DNA of 64,000 nucleotides from assembly GCA_050084515.1 (NCBI GenBank), contig CM114273.1, positions 4,216,001 to 4,280,000 on the forward strand, given 5' to 3'. The position numbers and the translations under genes are program-made. The stretch's first letter is position 1; every line of letters starts with the position of its first letter. Source of the stretch: Blasia pusilla. Its lineage: Eukaryota; Marchantiophyta; Marchantiopsida; Blasiales. This document shows positions 1-12,159 of this stretch, in pieces. The notes beneath the pieces were generated by a model. That model did no database searches and was not told the DNA's origin. It saw only the letters and a list, made by a program, of their open reading frames with translations.

Positions 1-196
1 ATACATAGCCTAATGAAAGTGGAAATGTCTTTTTGTGGTACTTATCGTGTGAAGCATACCTGAGAATTTCAAAACAGGTCCTAGTAATGTTGACTTGCTC
101 ACCTAATGATGAGATTTTCACAACAATGGATGATAAAAGATCATTCTTGAATTGAAATCCAATTACCATAGCATGTGCTCCATTAGCAGCATGCAC

Positions 197-928
197 TTAA
201 ATATTAATATTATATGTTAACATAACCTTGGAGCCTACATAAATGTAGGGAATTTGATGAAAATCTTCATCCTCTATCCAATGTTTAAATGGTGATGTTG
301 AAGGTGCATTAGTGACAATGTCAACTTCTAATATAGAAGCTTCACCAAATATTCTTCGTAGGCATAGATTATTGAAGAGCTTGACATCACGGTGTGAACA
401 GACTATGGTTGTATCATCATTGATGAAATCTATTGCTTCATTTTCATCTACAAAGCAATTTGCAAGAGATTCTTGTATTTGAAAATCATAAGATGAAGAG
501 GAACTTATGCTATTGAAGAATTCTAAAAAAGGAATATCTTGAGCATGTCTTATTGGTGTTGAAAATTCATAAGTTGTGGCAGAATTCAGGAATGGTGATG
601 ATGAAAGATGACATATTTTACAGAATGGATGAGATTGGTGTTTGCGCATAGGGGATAATTCTCCAGCGAGAATGACCAATTTACCATAAAGTGGACTTTG
701 TCCGTGTGATGAGGAGCACTTAGTTCCTCTCATTACTATACTCTGTAATAGACGTGGAGTTAGCATTGAGCACTCCTCAATAACAATTACTATGGAGTTC
801 GAGAGTGTAAGTGAAACATCCGATGATGGGTGCATTTGTGGTATCTCACCAAGTATTGAAATAGAGAATGCAAAGTGGACTGTGACAGCACTAGGATGAA
901 GACATCCTAGGAGTATACTATGAACCAT
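197..928 (-). pseudogene. PIF1-like helicase domain fragment (Helitron)
   Basis: The 243-codon open stretch matches the middle and end of PIF1-family helicases as used by Helitrons. A Walker B-like segment reads VIEECSML. A GKLVILAGE segment stands where GD..Q is usual. Then come TTIVCSHRDVKLFNNL and, near the end, YVGSKVMLTYNIN, which matches the family signature GSKVMLTYNIN. The Walker A box expected just upstream is missing; that place is taken by an inverted duplication. No start codon is convincing. It is a fragment of a larger protein, not a gene of its own. Confidence 0.75.
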
Positions 929-1266
929 GAATTATTCAAAGTCTGCCCTAAAAGTAAACTTAAGTCCATAGTAGGACAAGACTCACTTGGAAACTTATAA
1001 GTCTTTGAATGTCATCAAAATTTATCACAATGCCACAATGAAGACACTCATGGAGATATGTACATTTTTCAGATTTTGTTAGTATTATAGACTCAGATTT
1101 TAGTCTCTAATAAAACGGAAAAGAAAAATTCATTCCATTGATGTAATGGATGAAAATCAGTGAATCTAAAAAGTCTAGATGTTTTGCAAACAAAGTTTCC
1201 AAGTGAGTCTTGTCCTACTATGGACTTAAGTTTACTTTTAGGGCAGACTTTGAATAATTCATGGTT
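923..1266. repeat. 74-bp perfect inverted repeat, 196-bp spacer
   Basis: Bases 923-996 and 1193-1266 are exact reverse complements (74 bp each). The arms contain the Helitron linker coding sequence (GQDSLGN segment), so one arm is the original and the other an inverted copy that replaced sequence just upstream of the helicase fragment. A template-switch event is a plausible cause (inference). Confidence 0.9.
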
Positions 1267-2800
1267 ACACCAATATTTTACAAATGTATCATTATTGAAA
1301 GTAGACATTCTGTTGCAATAAAGTGTGATTAGATGTATACATTACGATGCATTCGTATATAGGTAAGTCATGCGTGAAGGTGGGTTACACTCAATATAAG
1401 TTACGACTTGTGATCTGAATATAATTGATATTTTTAGTAAGTTGAGAGATCCTCAAGTGGAAGATATAGAACGATTCAATACCATTCCAAATATTAGTTT
1501 TAGCCTGAATTCATCTAACCCTTCTAAGCCAATACACCTTGCTGACTTAGTGTCAATATCAAGAGCACCTGTTGGCTGTGACTTAAGTGCATACTTCAAC
1601 AAGTGAAACGGCCATCATTATTGGTGACCCTTTGAGTGTTCATGTGTGCCCCCCGAGGCGTAGGATTGCTGGATGGTATGGTATTACATTTCTATGGTCA
1701 TATCATGGTCTGAAATAAGTCCAACGTTATGTAGATGGGTCAATGAAGGGTGTCAACGATGTGCTTGTTTCGGTAGGGAAGCGAAATCTGCAGTAGGGAC
1801 GCTGCTTTTGTGATTTACATATCACACAAACACCATCTTTGCATTTATGGATTTTTTTTGTCTTGACATGTTTGGCTAGGAGAGAGCAAGAATCACTATT
1901 AGTAACAAGTATGTGTGAAGTAGAAAAATCATGTGAGATGTTAAGAATATAAGCACATATCTCTGAAGCTACACGATGAATATTAGCCATATCTACCATG
2001 AATATCATTGGCAATGGAGACTACCCCTACCTTGAAGCTCGTATCTAAGTACACAATCTACAATCTATCCTAGTAATTGTGGATGTGAGAATATAAATTG
2101 GGATAAGAATATGTGTGGACGAGTATGGAACAGTTGGGCACATTCACTAGGCATCTCTCTCCATTACCTTTCTGATGTTGTTCATGATATGTTCTACATT
2201 ATCAATAGTGGTAGTTTTTGTGTTCCACCCTACTAATGGGCTATCTAATAGTGAAGTTGGTTGGGAAAAATCTTTGTGAAAGCCATTAAATTAAGTTTCT
2301 ATACCAATGCAAGAATCAAAAATGGATAACAGCCATAGATGTAGTGGATTTCTAGATAGTATGTCTATAATGTTGGCTAGTGTCATATAAGAGTTCAAGT
2401 GTGTGTAAGGCTCTACTGTACTGCAGAGGTCACACATATAGAATTCACCAGGACTTATTATTATGAACGGCTTAAGAAACCCGTTACATAAAGAATATGA
2501 TTGGTATTCATTACATCTTATGGTACACATACGTGCACGTGGACTTGGAAAAAGCACATGTCCACAATACCCACAACACTCTAGTTCATGTATAAAGTTA
2601 TTGCATAATATTTTCCACCTTGAAAGTAGTTGGTTAATGTTTGGCCAATAATAAGCTACTAGTTTACAATAGGCTCTAAGCATATCAAATTGTTTATGTC
2701 CAGCCTTCTCAGCCTTACAACGATTATCATAATTTCCTATCCTTTCCTCAGAGTTATTGGATAAGTTTTTTTCCATATTATTTTGTCCCCAAGGAAACAA
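1093..2800 (-). pseudogene. Helitron protein N-terminal and linker fragments
   Basis: Three open stretches in different frames belong upstream of the helicase domain. The first (2800-2291) has paired Cys residues (ECCGYCG, CDLC) and the segment LRAYCKLVAYYWPNINQLLS. The second (2014-1727) carries HKCKDGVCVIC followed by CRFRFP, typical of Helitron proteins. The third (1308-1093) reads VKYWCNHELFKVCPKSKL then GQDSLGNF, and matches the plus-strand relic at 4.8-4.9 kb. Frame changes and stops between them mark a pseudogene. The intervals 2015-2290 and 1309-1726 give no clear similarity. Confidence 0.6.
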
Positions 2801-2807
2801 TCAAGGT

Positions 2808-3070
2808 TGCACGGAAATAGACATGTCCACGGACATGCCCGGCTTGCACCCGAGCCCGCCACATAGACCCGGGCTGACGGAGCCCATACTCATTGCGTGG
2901 CCCGAGGTAGGCTGGCATTGCAGGCAAGGGTGTGGGTGCCATGTGAGCTTGCAGCAGGCGACACAATGGGTGTGGGCTCCGTTAGCCCGGGTCTATGCAG
3001 TGGGCTCCGGGCGGGCTCGGGCTCGAGTGCGGGCCGCGGGTACCCTGGCCAGCATGGAAATTCCCGTGCA
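2808..3070. mobile_element. GC-rich foldback (MITE-like) element
   Basis: A 263-bp GC-rich island in AT-rich DNA starts TGCACGGAAAT and ends ATTTCCCGTGCA when the ends are read together as an imperfect inverted repeat. Long imperfect arms follow: left 2860-2910 contains CATAGACCCGGGCTGACGG, and the right arm, reverse-complemented, contains CATAGACCCGGGCTAACGG. There is no coding capacity of its own; small ORFs on both strands are symmetry artefacts. I could not settle a target-site duplication. It may be a MITE or a folded fragment of a larger element. Confidence 0.6.
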
Positions 3071-4045
<975 letters not shown>

Positions 4046-4272
4046 CGCTGTTCTTCTCCTCACTAATTTGTCGTTGCTAGTGTGAACTGTCAATGACATG
4101 GGGTGCAAGGACGTTTAGGATCCTCGGCTGACTTTTGCCTCTTGCTTTTCTCTTTAGTTGTTGTTCTGTTAGGGAGATCAAACAATACCTTGCACCTTGG
4201 AGTTGTGTTGTTTAGGTTGCGCTCTAGACTATTCAATCCATCTGATCTCGAGAATGACACTGCTCTTTCTCC

Positions 4273-6500
4273 GTGAGTTGCACCTTTACTAATTTGATTG
4301 AGTATTTTTTTCCGCCCGAGCTTTTATTGGCCATAGTTCCATTCATCTACCCACAAACCATGCGTCGGAATTATTATAGACCATCACATCTTCATCACAA
4401 TGTTATACCATACCATCTATTAATTTTGCTGCTTTGGGGAGCACACATGAACATTCAATGTGTCATAAACACGAATTGGTCCTTTTATCTTATCAAGTAT
4501 GCATTAAAGTCAAAACCCACGGGTTCCCTTGATGCAAAAACTCCCAGGTATCTTGGACTAGAAGCCTTGGATGAAATCAAACTGAAGCTAATACGAGTAG
4601 TTGTCCTCAATTGTTCAGTTTTGACAACAGAAGCAACTTTGGCATCCATGCAAATACCTATAATATTCAGATCCTAGTCTGTCAAATACATTGACTCAAA
4701 CCCTCCCTCACGCAAAACTTTGCTATACAAGAATGCTTCAATATCTTGCATCCACTCTCTTGAACTCTACTCTAATAGACCATTCTCTTTAGAAGGCTTG
4801 ACTTTCACACAGTATTGGACAAGTCATGATACATATAAGAAAACAACTAAGAAAAACATCACCGCACTTATAGGAATTGATTCCCTTGGAAACAATTTTT
4901 ATCTCACATCGAGAATCATTAGGTTTACATAGTTCCACCAGTTACACCAGTAGAATGAGTTCTTTTATAGCCTACTTTTGTAGCATATTTCATTTAGGTC
5001 AGAGCAATATCTTCTTTCTTCCACTTCCACTTCCACTAAGTGGACATTTCTTAAGGAATTTTTACATCATGGCATTGTAAAGGATATGGATTCTATTACA
5101 ACATGGATACAAAATCATGTTGTTCAGAATTTGTGGAGTATTTTCTATATTGCAAAAATATTATCAAAGTGTGCTGACATCTTAGAGCCTATTTTAGACA
5201 CTAATATCCATTCATTCTTTGAAGGTGTTATGTCCATGCCACAACCACTTCACCACAACCATACTACTCATTTCTAGCAGACACAAGCTAGTACTAATAT
5301 ACTAAACACAGAGCAGCACAACTTATTTGAATATATGCAAGACTTTTTCTTTGGAATATTCTTACTCCCAGGGGCTCCACATTCAAGAAAGACATTCTTT
5401 GTAAATTTTATATGTAGATATTGGAGAAAAAAAGGCTACTCTCTTCTCCTTACAACTACTATAAGTCTTGCATGGTACGTCTCCATGCAGAAGCAACTAC
5501 AATACATTTTCCATACCACTTCGTGGTGACATACCTCACATGCATGCTACATCCGATGCTTACATTAAGTTGGAGAGTGCACAAATTATTATTATAGATG
5601 AATTTTCTATGATCACTCCTCGTTTGATATAGATTATAGCCATGAGACCAAAGCAGATCATGTCACAGCAATGCCCCCTTTTCTAACGGATTGCTTTTAC
5701 TTGTAGATGACATGGCGCACCTACCTCCTATCTATAGTCATACATCCAAATTTTTTTTGCAGCACATGTCACCTACTAACCTCTCCATTGCTACATTTAG
5801 TTAAAAAGCTTGAATTGCACACATCAATGAGACAATCTGAGGATCTAGACTACCTTAGGTTTCTCACTGAAATTAGATCATCACTACCATCACAGCTTGC
5901 AATTCACGCTTGCTTAAAAGATTTTTCTGTCAATGAATCGCAAGCTATAGACTTTATTACACATGATACATTAATAGTTTGTTCACATCGCAACAATGTC
6001 CAAGTATTTAACACAGTATGTAACTGTATATTTCAAGAGGTTCTTTGGTGCAACATCAATTATTCCTGTTAGAATAGCTATTGATGCACCTTCAATTCCA
6101 GAGTTAGCATCTTGGTTACTAGATGATGATTTTCATTAATTGCCATATATTGCAATTGGGTGCACTGTAATGCTAACTTCTAATATCAATCTAGCAATCC
6201 AAGCTGCAAATGGCTCTCATGCCACTATTTCAACAGTTCATTATAATGATCACGACATAGATTCCATAAGTCTTTCAAACAAACATTTCCACTAACCCTG
6301 CAGATATGCCATGACATGACATAAAAGCCAAGGATTGACCATAAATGCTTGTTCTTTATTCGTTATTAAGTTAGCATTTTCTAATGGATTAGTTTTTGTT
6401 ATGCTTTCTCGAGTTCAACTACATGCCTCTACTACTGAAATTCGCATAGACAGCAGTTATGCATACTTGGTCACTTATCTCCGAACGATTTTTTGACAAT
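4273..6500 (+). pseudogene. Helitron-type Rep/helicase relic (H2)
   Basis: Plus-strand fragments in changing frames follow the Helitron protein order. LLLWGAHMNIQCV then WSFYLIKYALKSKP (about 4430-4515) matches the conserved pre-helicase block. FTQYWTSHDTYKK and GIDSLGNNFYLTSR follow at 4800-4915. A Walker A-like segment GAPHSRKTFF lies near 5370, a Walker B-like IIIIDEFSMITPRLI near 5590, and TLIVCSHRNNVQVFN near 5970. IAIGCTVMLTSNINL near 6150 corresponds to GSKVMLTYNIN, and VFVMLSRVQLHAS near 6400 to the last helicase motif. There are many stops. It is homologous to H1 and points the other way, with N-termini facing each other across the foldback and the CT tract. Confidence 0.75.
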
Positions 6501-7300
6501 TGGTCAGAAAAACTAGTCCCCTTGCAGCTTTTGTACTACTTCTACATTATACAGATGTCTACTAGTGAAAGTATTTCCAAGACCAGAGGTAAGAAGCCAA
6601 TGGGGAATACATACCAACTATAACTGTTATCATCTAGACCAGTTCCAATCGATAATCACAAACTAGATTCTCAACAATTGCAACACCCTGCAGCACCGTC
6701 CACTCAACCTCATGTAATTTCTTTACAGTAATATACAATTTTCTCTATGGTTAACCCCAAGTTCTCTATCTAATTGTTGCACATGTCGGTGCAAGTTACA
6801 TGGACTTCGCCCATATGATACAAAATGACATTCAAAGCATTCGTAAGCCTTTTACTCCATATATTGTTCAACCAATTAAGAACCAAATGAGTTTTTGTGA
6901 CAACCTTGGCCTTGTTCCTGCCTTATGGGAGCATGGCATTACAAAACAACAAATTTAGGAAATCATAATCCAAGGAAAAGCTTGGGATGAGAAGTTCAGA
7001 AGCATCAACAAGGAAGCTCTACCCACAAGTTAGTAAGTTCAACTACATGCCTCTACTACTGAAATTATGTCAACGTTAGAGCAATGCTTGGATTCTCTTT
7101 TTATATCACACATTTAGATCTTCTCTAATCATTTCAAACATATTTTTTACCATATATATATGACATCCTCTCAATGATTCTCACTTCAACGCATGCTCTA
7201 GCTTCAATTATCACTCTAATTTTTTTTCTCTTCTGTTTAGTACTCACTCATCAATTTATTTAAGAAACTAGTTTATATTACAATTTTATTCTTTTCTATT
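6501..7300. other. unassigned AT-rich interval downstream of H2
   Basis: No readable domain. It may include the non-coding 3' part of the Helitron relic, but I find no convincing terminal hairpin plus CTRR. The words AGTTCAACTACATGCCTCTAC and ACTGAAAT occur both at about 6410-6440 and 7035-7065, a short direct duplication. Confidence 0.4.
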
Positions 7301-7900
7301 TGATATGGCACACCCGGCCTAAAACTCCACTCCTCAGCCGACATTGGCATATCAAGCCTCGTCCCCCCTGTGCTATCAAGGAATCCAGACGTTAGCACCT
7401 AGTCCTAACTCACACACACGAGCAAGAATGGTACTCCAACGGCCCAACATGAGAAAGATGGCTTGAGAAAGCCATCTCTCTCCTATGTATAGATGTGGGA
7501 AGAGCCAAAAGGCTCCTCCCCAAAATATAGCAATCCTTCTTATAACCTGCGCGTACAGGTTAGTAGGGGCGGATGATGTGCTGAACAAGTCACATGAGTA
7601 TGAAAGACCTTGAAAGGAAAGTGGTCAAAAATGATGTTCCTAACACAACCAAACTATCCTCAACTCCATCTGATACTTTAGGACAAAGTTATATTCACGA
7701 TTGTCCGCCGGCTCTCTATGTCGTCGTCGTGATAGATCCCTACTTAACGGCTATTCAAATGTGACAGTTGTCATGCGCATATACATCGCAACATAATATA
7801 TATTGCTGGTTATATCCACACCACACAACAATGATCTTCCCCATACAGGTAGATCCACAAGTACAAAAATAAACTCACACATATAAATCAAGATTACACA
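7301..7900 (-). repeat. 3' LTR of gypsy copy A (probable)
   Basis: On the minus strand this begins TGTGTAATCTTG right after a purine tract (AGTTAGGGGGTGG) and ends GGGTGTGCCATATCA, giving TG...CA ends and about 600 bp. Inside is a short hairpin (GATGGCTT/AAAGCCATC near 7455-7475). The first part of its U3 resembles the LTR next to copy B (TGACAGTTGTCATGCG at 7757 versus TGACAGTTGTCGTGCG at 58451). Confidence 0.55.
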
Positions 7901-7975
7901 ACCACCCCCTAACTGGTAGTTGGATCCCCCCAACTCCACATAGCAGATATCACATCTTTGACATAATCTACTACC

Positions 7976-8600
7976 CTATATACATCTTGGACATATCCAT
8001 TGTCTTCTAGGAACTACATCAAGAAGGAGGGTCAGACATGACATATGCCACCCTCGAGAACAACCATCACATACCAATATGGTGGTCGCACCCCTTGTAG
8101 ATCCACACAACATACATCTCAAGCCTTCCGGTACCACTTCCAAGCTCGGATCCACTATCTCGTCCACGTTCAGAAGATGACATGGTGCACAGTTGCGCAA
8201 ATGATCCATCCAAACCATTCTATCCCGTCCCTCGAACATGAGAACTCAGGTCGGTAACACCTCACGCATACGTAGAATCGTGCATCTTGCAGTGACATCT
8301 AGCATCGTGGGTGCCGCCTACTGTAAATACACATAATCTCCAGGATATAACCTAATCCCTGGAGGATAATCTCCTCCATGAATGGTCATGTACCTCAATG
8401 TATCCCTATGCTAAGCAATAGCTAAGTTCTCAAAGGCCATGGGCATAAATCTACGAAAAATCTCTGCCCTCTGAGAACATGCTTGTACCCACACATCTGG
8501 ATCATCAAGATCTAACATCTCCACCACGTCAGGCCGAATAGGTATAGGTAAATGTGGCTCTCTCCCAAAGAGCAAAAAGTATGGTGAAGATGACGCCAAG
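7976..8600 (-). pseudogene. copy A integrase C-terminus and PHD finger
   Basis: The stretch 8599-8411 (FGREPHLPIPIRPD ... RFMPMAFENLAIA) continues the integrase that was interrupted at 16145. After a degenerate 150-bp link, an 87-codon open stretch (8239-7976) ends in a complete PHD finger at about 8116-7979. Its pattern is C-x2-C-x11-C-x2-C-x4-H-x2-C-x14-C-x2-C: CMLC, CDGC, WHMSC, CPRC, with the usual Trp before the last pair. The stop codon lies one codon after the finger. PHD fingers of this Cys4-His-Cys3 form usually bind histone H3 tails. Many plant gypsy elements instead have a chromodomain at this place. All eight zinc ligands are present here, unlike copy B. Confidence 0.85.
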
Positions 8601-8830
8601 CACTAGAAGTAATGTGCGGTTTTTATGACTAGGCTATAAATGACTCACCAAAAGAATGACTCAAATTATGACTAAAATGGTTTAGTCATAAAAATTATGT
8701 TCATGCAACTCACCTAGTCATTTGCTTATGACTAAAGTAGTTATCAATACCCTTTAGTCAAGACTAGTCGTACTTATTTCACTTGTCTAGTAATACCTAG
8801 TCATAAACACAGAATAATTTGCTTAAGCAA
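8601..8830. repeat. CACTA-1 left end and subterminal repeats
   Basis: Terminal CACTAGAAG followed by repeated ATGACTNA and TAGTCATA words in both orientations, for example TTATGACTAG, AATGACTCA, TTAGTCATAAA. Such arrays are the binding sites of the TNPA-type protein in known CACTA elements (established for En/Spm; inferred here). Confidence 0.8.
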
Positions 8831-8879
8831 TCCATGCTCCAATGTTAAGGAATTTTTTTATTGCTGTTGGGATCAATAC

Positions 8880-10440
8880 CATGCGTTCTTGGGCTTTGAG
8901 TACCTGTGCCCCTCTGGAAAACCATTCTTGATTTTTGGATCCTCTTCAAGGGGGTGGTGTAGGAAAGATGTCATGAAGGAGGAAGATGGCATTGAGTATG
9001 ATTATTTTGACTCTTGTGGCATTTTAATGTTAAGATGCTTTTAACGTTTCTTCCAACCATTCAATGGTGGTGAAACTTGGCACAAACCTTGTAATTAAAT
9101 CCCTCCATAATTTCAACGATTCCGATCTGCTATTTAAGCCCTTATGCTAATACCAAAAATTAAAAAACCTTATTTAGGAATTACAGTTTTTAATTCCATT
9201 TATGAGTGGTCATTTGTAAATTTTGTTTCTCTTGTGTTCATGGGATTGGGGTGCTTTGGGAAAAGTTTCATGATTTTTGGGCTCATAGTTAAGGGGGAGG
9301 GCAGAAAATGGTGGATCAAGAAGATGGTAACATGGTGATATCTTTTCTTGCCACCATTGGATGGTAATGAATCTTTGTCATAGTCTTGTCATTAAATATC
9401 TCCACAACTTCAACGGTTCAGATCTGCCATTTACGGTCCCATGCTAATACCAAATATCAAAAACCTTATTTAGGGTTTACAAATTTTAATTCCATGTGTG
9501 AGTGGTCATTTGTAATTTTTTCTTTTCCCCTCTATTTTAGGGATTGGGGTGCAACTTTGGGATAAGTTTCATGATTTTTGGACTCATGATAATGGGGGAG
9601 GGGAGAAATGGTGGATCAAGAAGGAGGATGAGGACTTTGAGTAGTCTTGTTCCAAGTCGATGACTCATTTTCATGGTAACATGGTGATAACCTTCTTCCC
9701 ACCATTGGATAGTGATGAATCTTTGCCACAGCCGTGTTATTAAATCCCTCCACAACTTCAACGGTTCAGATCAGCCATTTAATTCCCATGCTGATACAAA
9801 AAATCAAAAACCTTATTCAAGGTTTACGATTTTTAATTCCATGTGTGAGTGGTCATTTGTAATTTTTTATTTTCCCTTGTGTTTGAGGGATTTGGGTGCC
9901 CCTTTAGGAAACTTTTCATGATTTTTTGACTCATGGTAATTTGGGAGGGGAGAAAATGGTGGATCAAGAAGGAGGACAAGGACTTTGAGTAGTCTTGTTC
10001 TAAGCCATCGTGTCATTTTGATGGTAGCATGGTGATAACATTTCTTGCCACCATTGGATGGTGATGAATCTTAGCTATAGCCTTTTCATTAAATCTTTCC
10101 ACAACTTCAACGGTTCAGATCTTTCATTTAAGCTCCCATGCTAATACGAAAAATCAAAAATCTTATTTAGGGTTTACGGTGTTTAATTCCATGTGTGAGT
10201 GGTCATTTGTAATTTTTTATTTTCCCTTGTGTTTCAGGAATTGGAGTGCCGTTTTGGAAAAAGTTTCATGATTTTTGGACTCTTGGTAATGGGGGAGGGG
10301 AGAAAATGGTGGATCAATAAGGAAGATGAGAACTTTGGGTACTCTTGTTCCAAGCCCTTGTGTTATTTTCATGATAACATGGTGATAAGCTTCTTCCCAC
10401 CATTAGATGAATCTTTGCCATAGCCTTTCATTAAATCCTC
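8880..10440. repeat. about 348-bp tandem repeat, 4-5 units
   Basis: The word TTCAACG within TCCACAACTTCAACGG recurs at 9112, 9409, 9757 and 10106, so the periods are 297, 348 and 349 bp; the first unit is shorter and more diverged. Each unit also has TGAGTGGTCATTTGTAA, TTTCATGATTTTTGGACTC and GGAGAAAATGGTGGATCAA. A partial unit ends near 10440. Short ORFs here change from unit to unit and are not genes. Confidence 0.9.
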
Positions 10441-11344
10441 TTGTAGTGGAGTACGTTGTTTGAGATGTTGGGAGATGTAGTGAACGGTGAGGTCAGTTTC
10501 TCCTGTTTTATGGATCCACCCAAGGATGAGAGGAGGTATGAAAAATAGGTTCACATCAATTTATGTGGGATGTTTCCATGAAATTTAGGGCTAATTACAT
10601 ACAAATATTAACCTAAACCTCTTACAAAAGGATGCTCCAAAAATCATGTGACACTTCATTTACGTGGCTTATATTGTATGATGTGGCATATTACTTACGC
10701 GGCGTGGCTCGGAAGATCTTTTGTTCTCTTTCAAAGTTCTCTTGGCGCGAAGGAGAAGAATTCGTTTGAGGGTTTGAACTTTTTTGTAGGTATTTTCATT
10801 ATGTCACAATGCCGTTCTCTCTATCAGGGTTCCTCTCTCTTCAAAATGCTATTTCACACTCTCGACAGATTGCGATTGTCGTGTCGCTTCTGACACTCCC
10901 TCATTGTCGTCGCTCTCCATTGCGTTGGCCATGGCGAATTGCCCTTCGCTACTCTTGCGGGTTGCTTCCGCTGCTACTGCATCCCTACCACCTTTATTGC
11001 GCAAGAACTCACTGCCTCGACTTTAACCTTTCAAGCTTCCACGAGCGGAGAGCGCAGGTAGTTTATAATGGTGGTGCCGAGTCGGTGTCTTCATCTTCTT
11101 GTGCTGCAGGGAAGAAGAGAACTCTCGAAGAGTTGATATGGGATCACTTCTTGGAGATTCTCTGACTGGCGATTCAATACGCTAGGTATATTACATAGTT
11201 TCCTTCCAGAAAGAGAGAATGAATGAATGAAACGATTGAGAGAGAGATGGTAGTACCTAGCTTTTGATAAGCTCTCTAGTGCCAATAGTGCTTTGCTTGT
11301 GAGGATGCTGAAAAGGTGGAGTACGTTGGGCTTTGTGTTTGCAG
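10441..11344 (+). other. interior of CACTA-1, possible captured gene 5' region
   Basis: GC-richer than the rest, with a short plus-strand frame starting at ATG 10930 (MANCPSLLLRVASAATASLP...) that ends after about 30 codons. Another plus-strand frame (AAGKKRTLEELIWDHFLEIL) follows near 11105. The Ser/Ala/Leu-rich start resembles an organelle transit peptide, but I do not recognise the gene. It could be a captured first exon. Confidence 0.3.
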
Positions 11345-11452
11345 GTGTGGCTAGAAAAGAGGTTCTTAGGCGCCGTGCACACCTCGGAGTGGTTCAACAC
11401 TGCCGATTGCAGCATCAAAACTGGTCTAATTGCCACTGTTATCGTTTCACAG
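11345..11452 (+). pseudogene. DUR3: captured exon of urea-proton symporter DUR3
   Basis: A 108-bp exon of exactly 36 codons lies between an acceptor (TTTGTGTTTGCAG) and a donor (GTTCTA) in the middle of CACTA-1. It encodes VWLEKRF..., then HTSEWFNTA, then [13 protein letters not shown]. These words match the N-terminal part of plant DUR3, a sodium-solute-symporter-family carrier that takes up urea with protons at the plasma membrane. It covers the segment just after the first membrane helix and the start of the next. No other DUR3 exon follows, so this is a fragment carried by the transposon, not a working gene. The frame is intact, which suggests a fairly recent capture or chance. Confidence 0.8.
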
Positions 11453-11774
11453 GTTCTACTGAGCTCATCTTTAATTTTCTCCTGCTCACTTGTCGTCATC
11501 TTTTGTTGTTGTTCTGGCCTCTTTTCCCGCAATATGAATTGACAAAAACTGGCTCGCACTTGCTCGAGGAAAGAAAATTGCTCGGCAGTATACTTGCCCA
11601 ACGCAATGTAGGAATGCGGAGCCTAAATTTTGCTGATAATCACTAGTTTTGCTAGCCATCTCATAGCTAATGTATATGGAGGTGCACAGTGGATATTGGG
11701 AGCAGGAATTTTGCAGAGTTTTGTGTCAGCTCGTGGACTCCCATTTTAAAAGAAATACTATAGGTTCTCCTCTT

Positions 11775-11776
<2 letters not shown>

Positions 11777-11842
<66 letters not shown>
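11777..11842. repeat. (GA)n microsatellite
   Basis: About 65 bp of GA, directly before the acceptor of the next captured exon. Confidence 0.97.
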
Positions 11843-11844
<2 letters not shown>

Positions 11845-11848
11845 CAAG

Positions 11849-12159
11849 AATTTGAAGTGCGGTGGCTCGCGGATGTTGGTGGCAGGCTACAAATGTATCA
11901 AACCAGTGAGTCTGACCGAGTGTTGTGGAGGACTGTCACCGGAAAGCCCTTCGTCTTTGCCGCCTTTGATAGAGGACCCTTTGAAGAGAGTAGAGGCTCG
12001 TTTGCAATTTACAACAAAGGAAAAATTCTATGCAGCCATCAAACCGTGGAGGAAGTCACTCTAGCTTGGCCCTCGGAAGCGTTTTCTAAATTTTCTCCCG
12101 GTTGGTCTGGGACCAATTGGTTTAGCCTCTCTCAACAGAGGGGGATCACTTGTTCAAAT
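11849..12159 (+). pseudogene. captured exon of a GH31 glycosidase (sulfoquinovosidase/YihQ-like)
   Basis: The open frame lies between an AG acceptor (CCCAAG, 11843-11848) and a GTGAGC donor (12160). It encodes FEVRWLADVGGRLQMYQ, then DRVLWRTVTGKPFVFAAF, then EESRGSFAIYN and LCSHQTVEEV. From memory this matches the N-terminal beta-sandwich region of plant family-31 glycosidases annotated as alpha-glucosidase/YihQ-like, with the words IW.T.PG..FVSA, VEESRGSF and CNHQT.EE. The catalytic barrel is absent, so it has no enzyme function. With the DUR3 exon it shows that the transposon took up pieces of at least two unlinked genes. The family assignment rests on recall, not a search. Confidence 0.6.

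Larger units (their letters stand above)
1..2800 (-). mobile_element. Helitron-type Rep/helicase relic (H1)
   Basis: Minus-strand reading frames across this stretch follow the order of a Helitron helicase protein. First comes an N-terminal Cys-rich segment (2800-2291), then a segment with CVIC and CRFRFP (2014-1727). A linker with the motif GQDSLGNF follows (1308-1093), and last a PIF1-type helicase domain (928-197). The frames are separated by stops and shifts, so this is a dead copy. I cannot see Helitron ends (5' TC, 3' hairpin plus CTRR), so the borders are only those of recognisable coding similarity. The helicase C-terminal part lies near the window start and may continue outside it. 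Confidence 0.7.

Noticed and set aside
11257-11601. 114-codon minus-strand ORF
   Set aside because: It is the antisense shadow of the DUR3 exon and its flanking introns.
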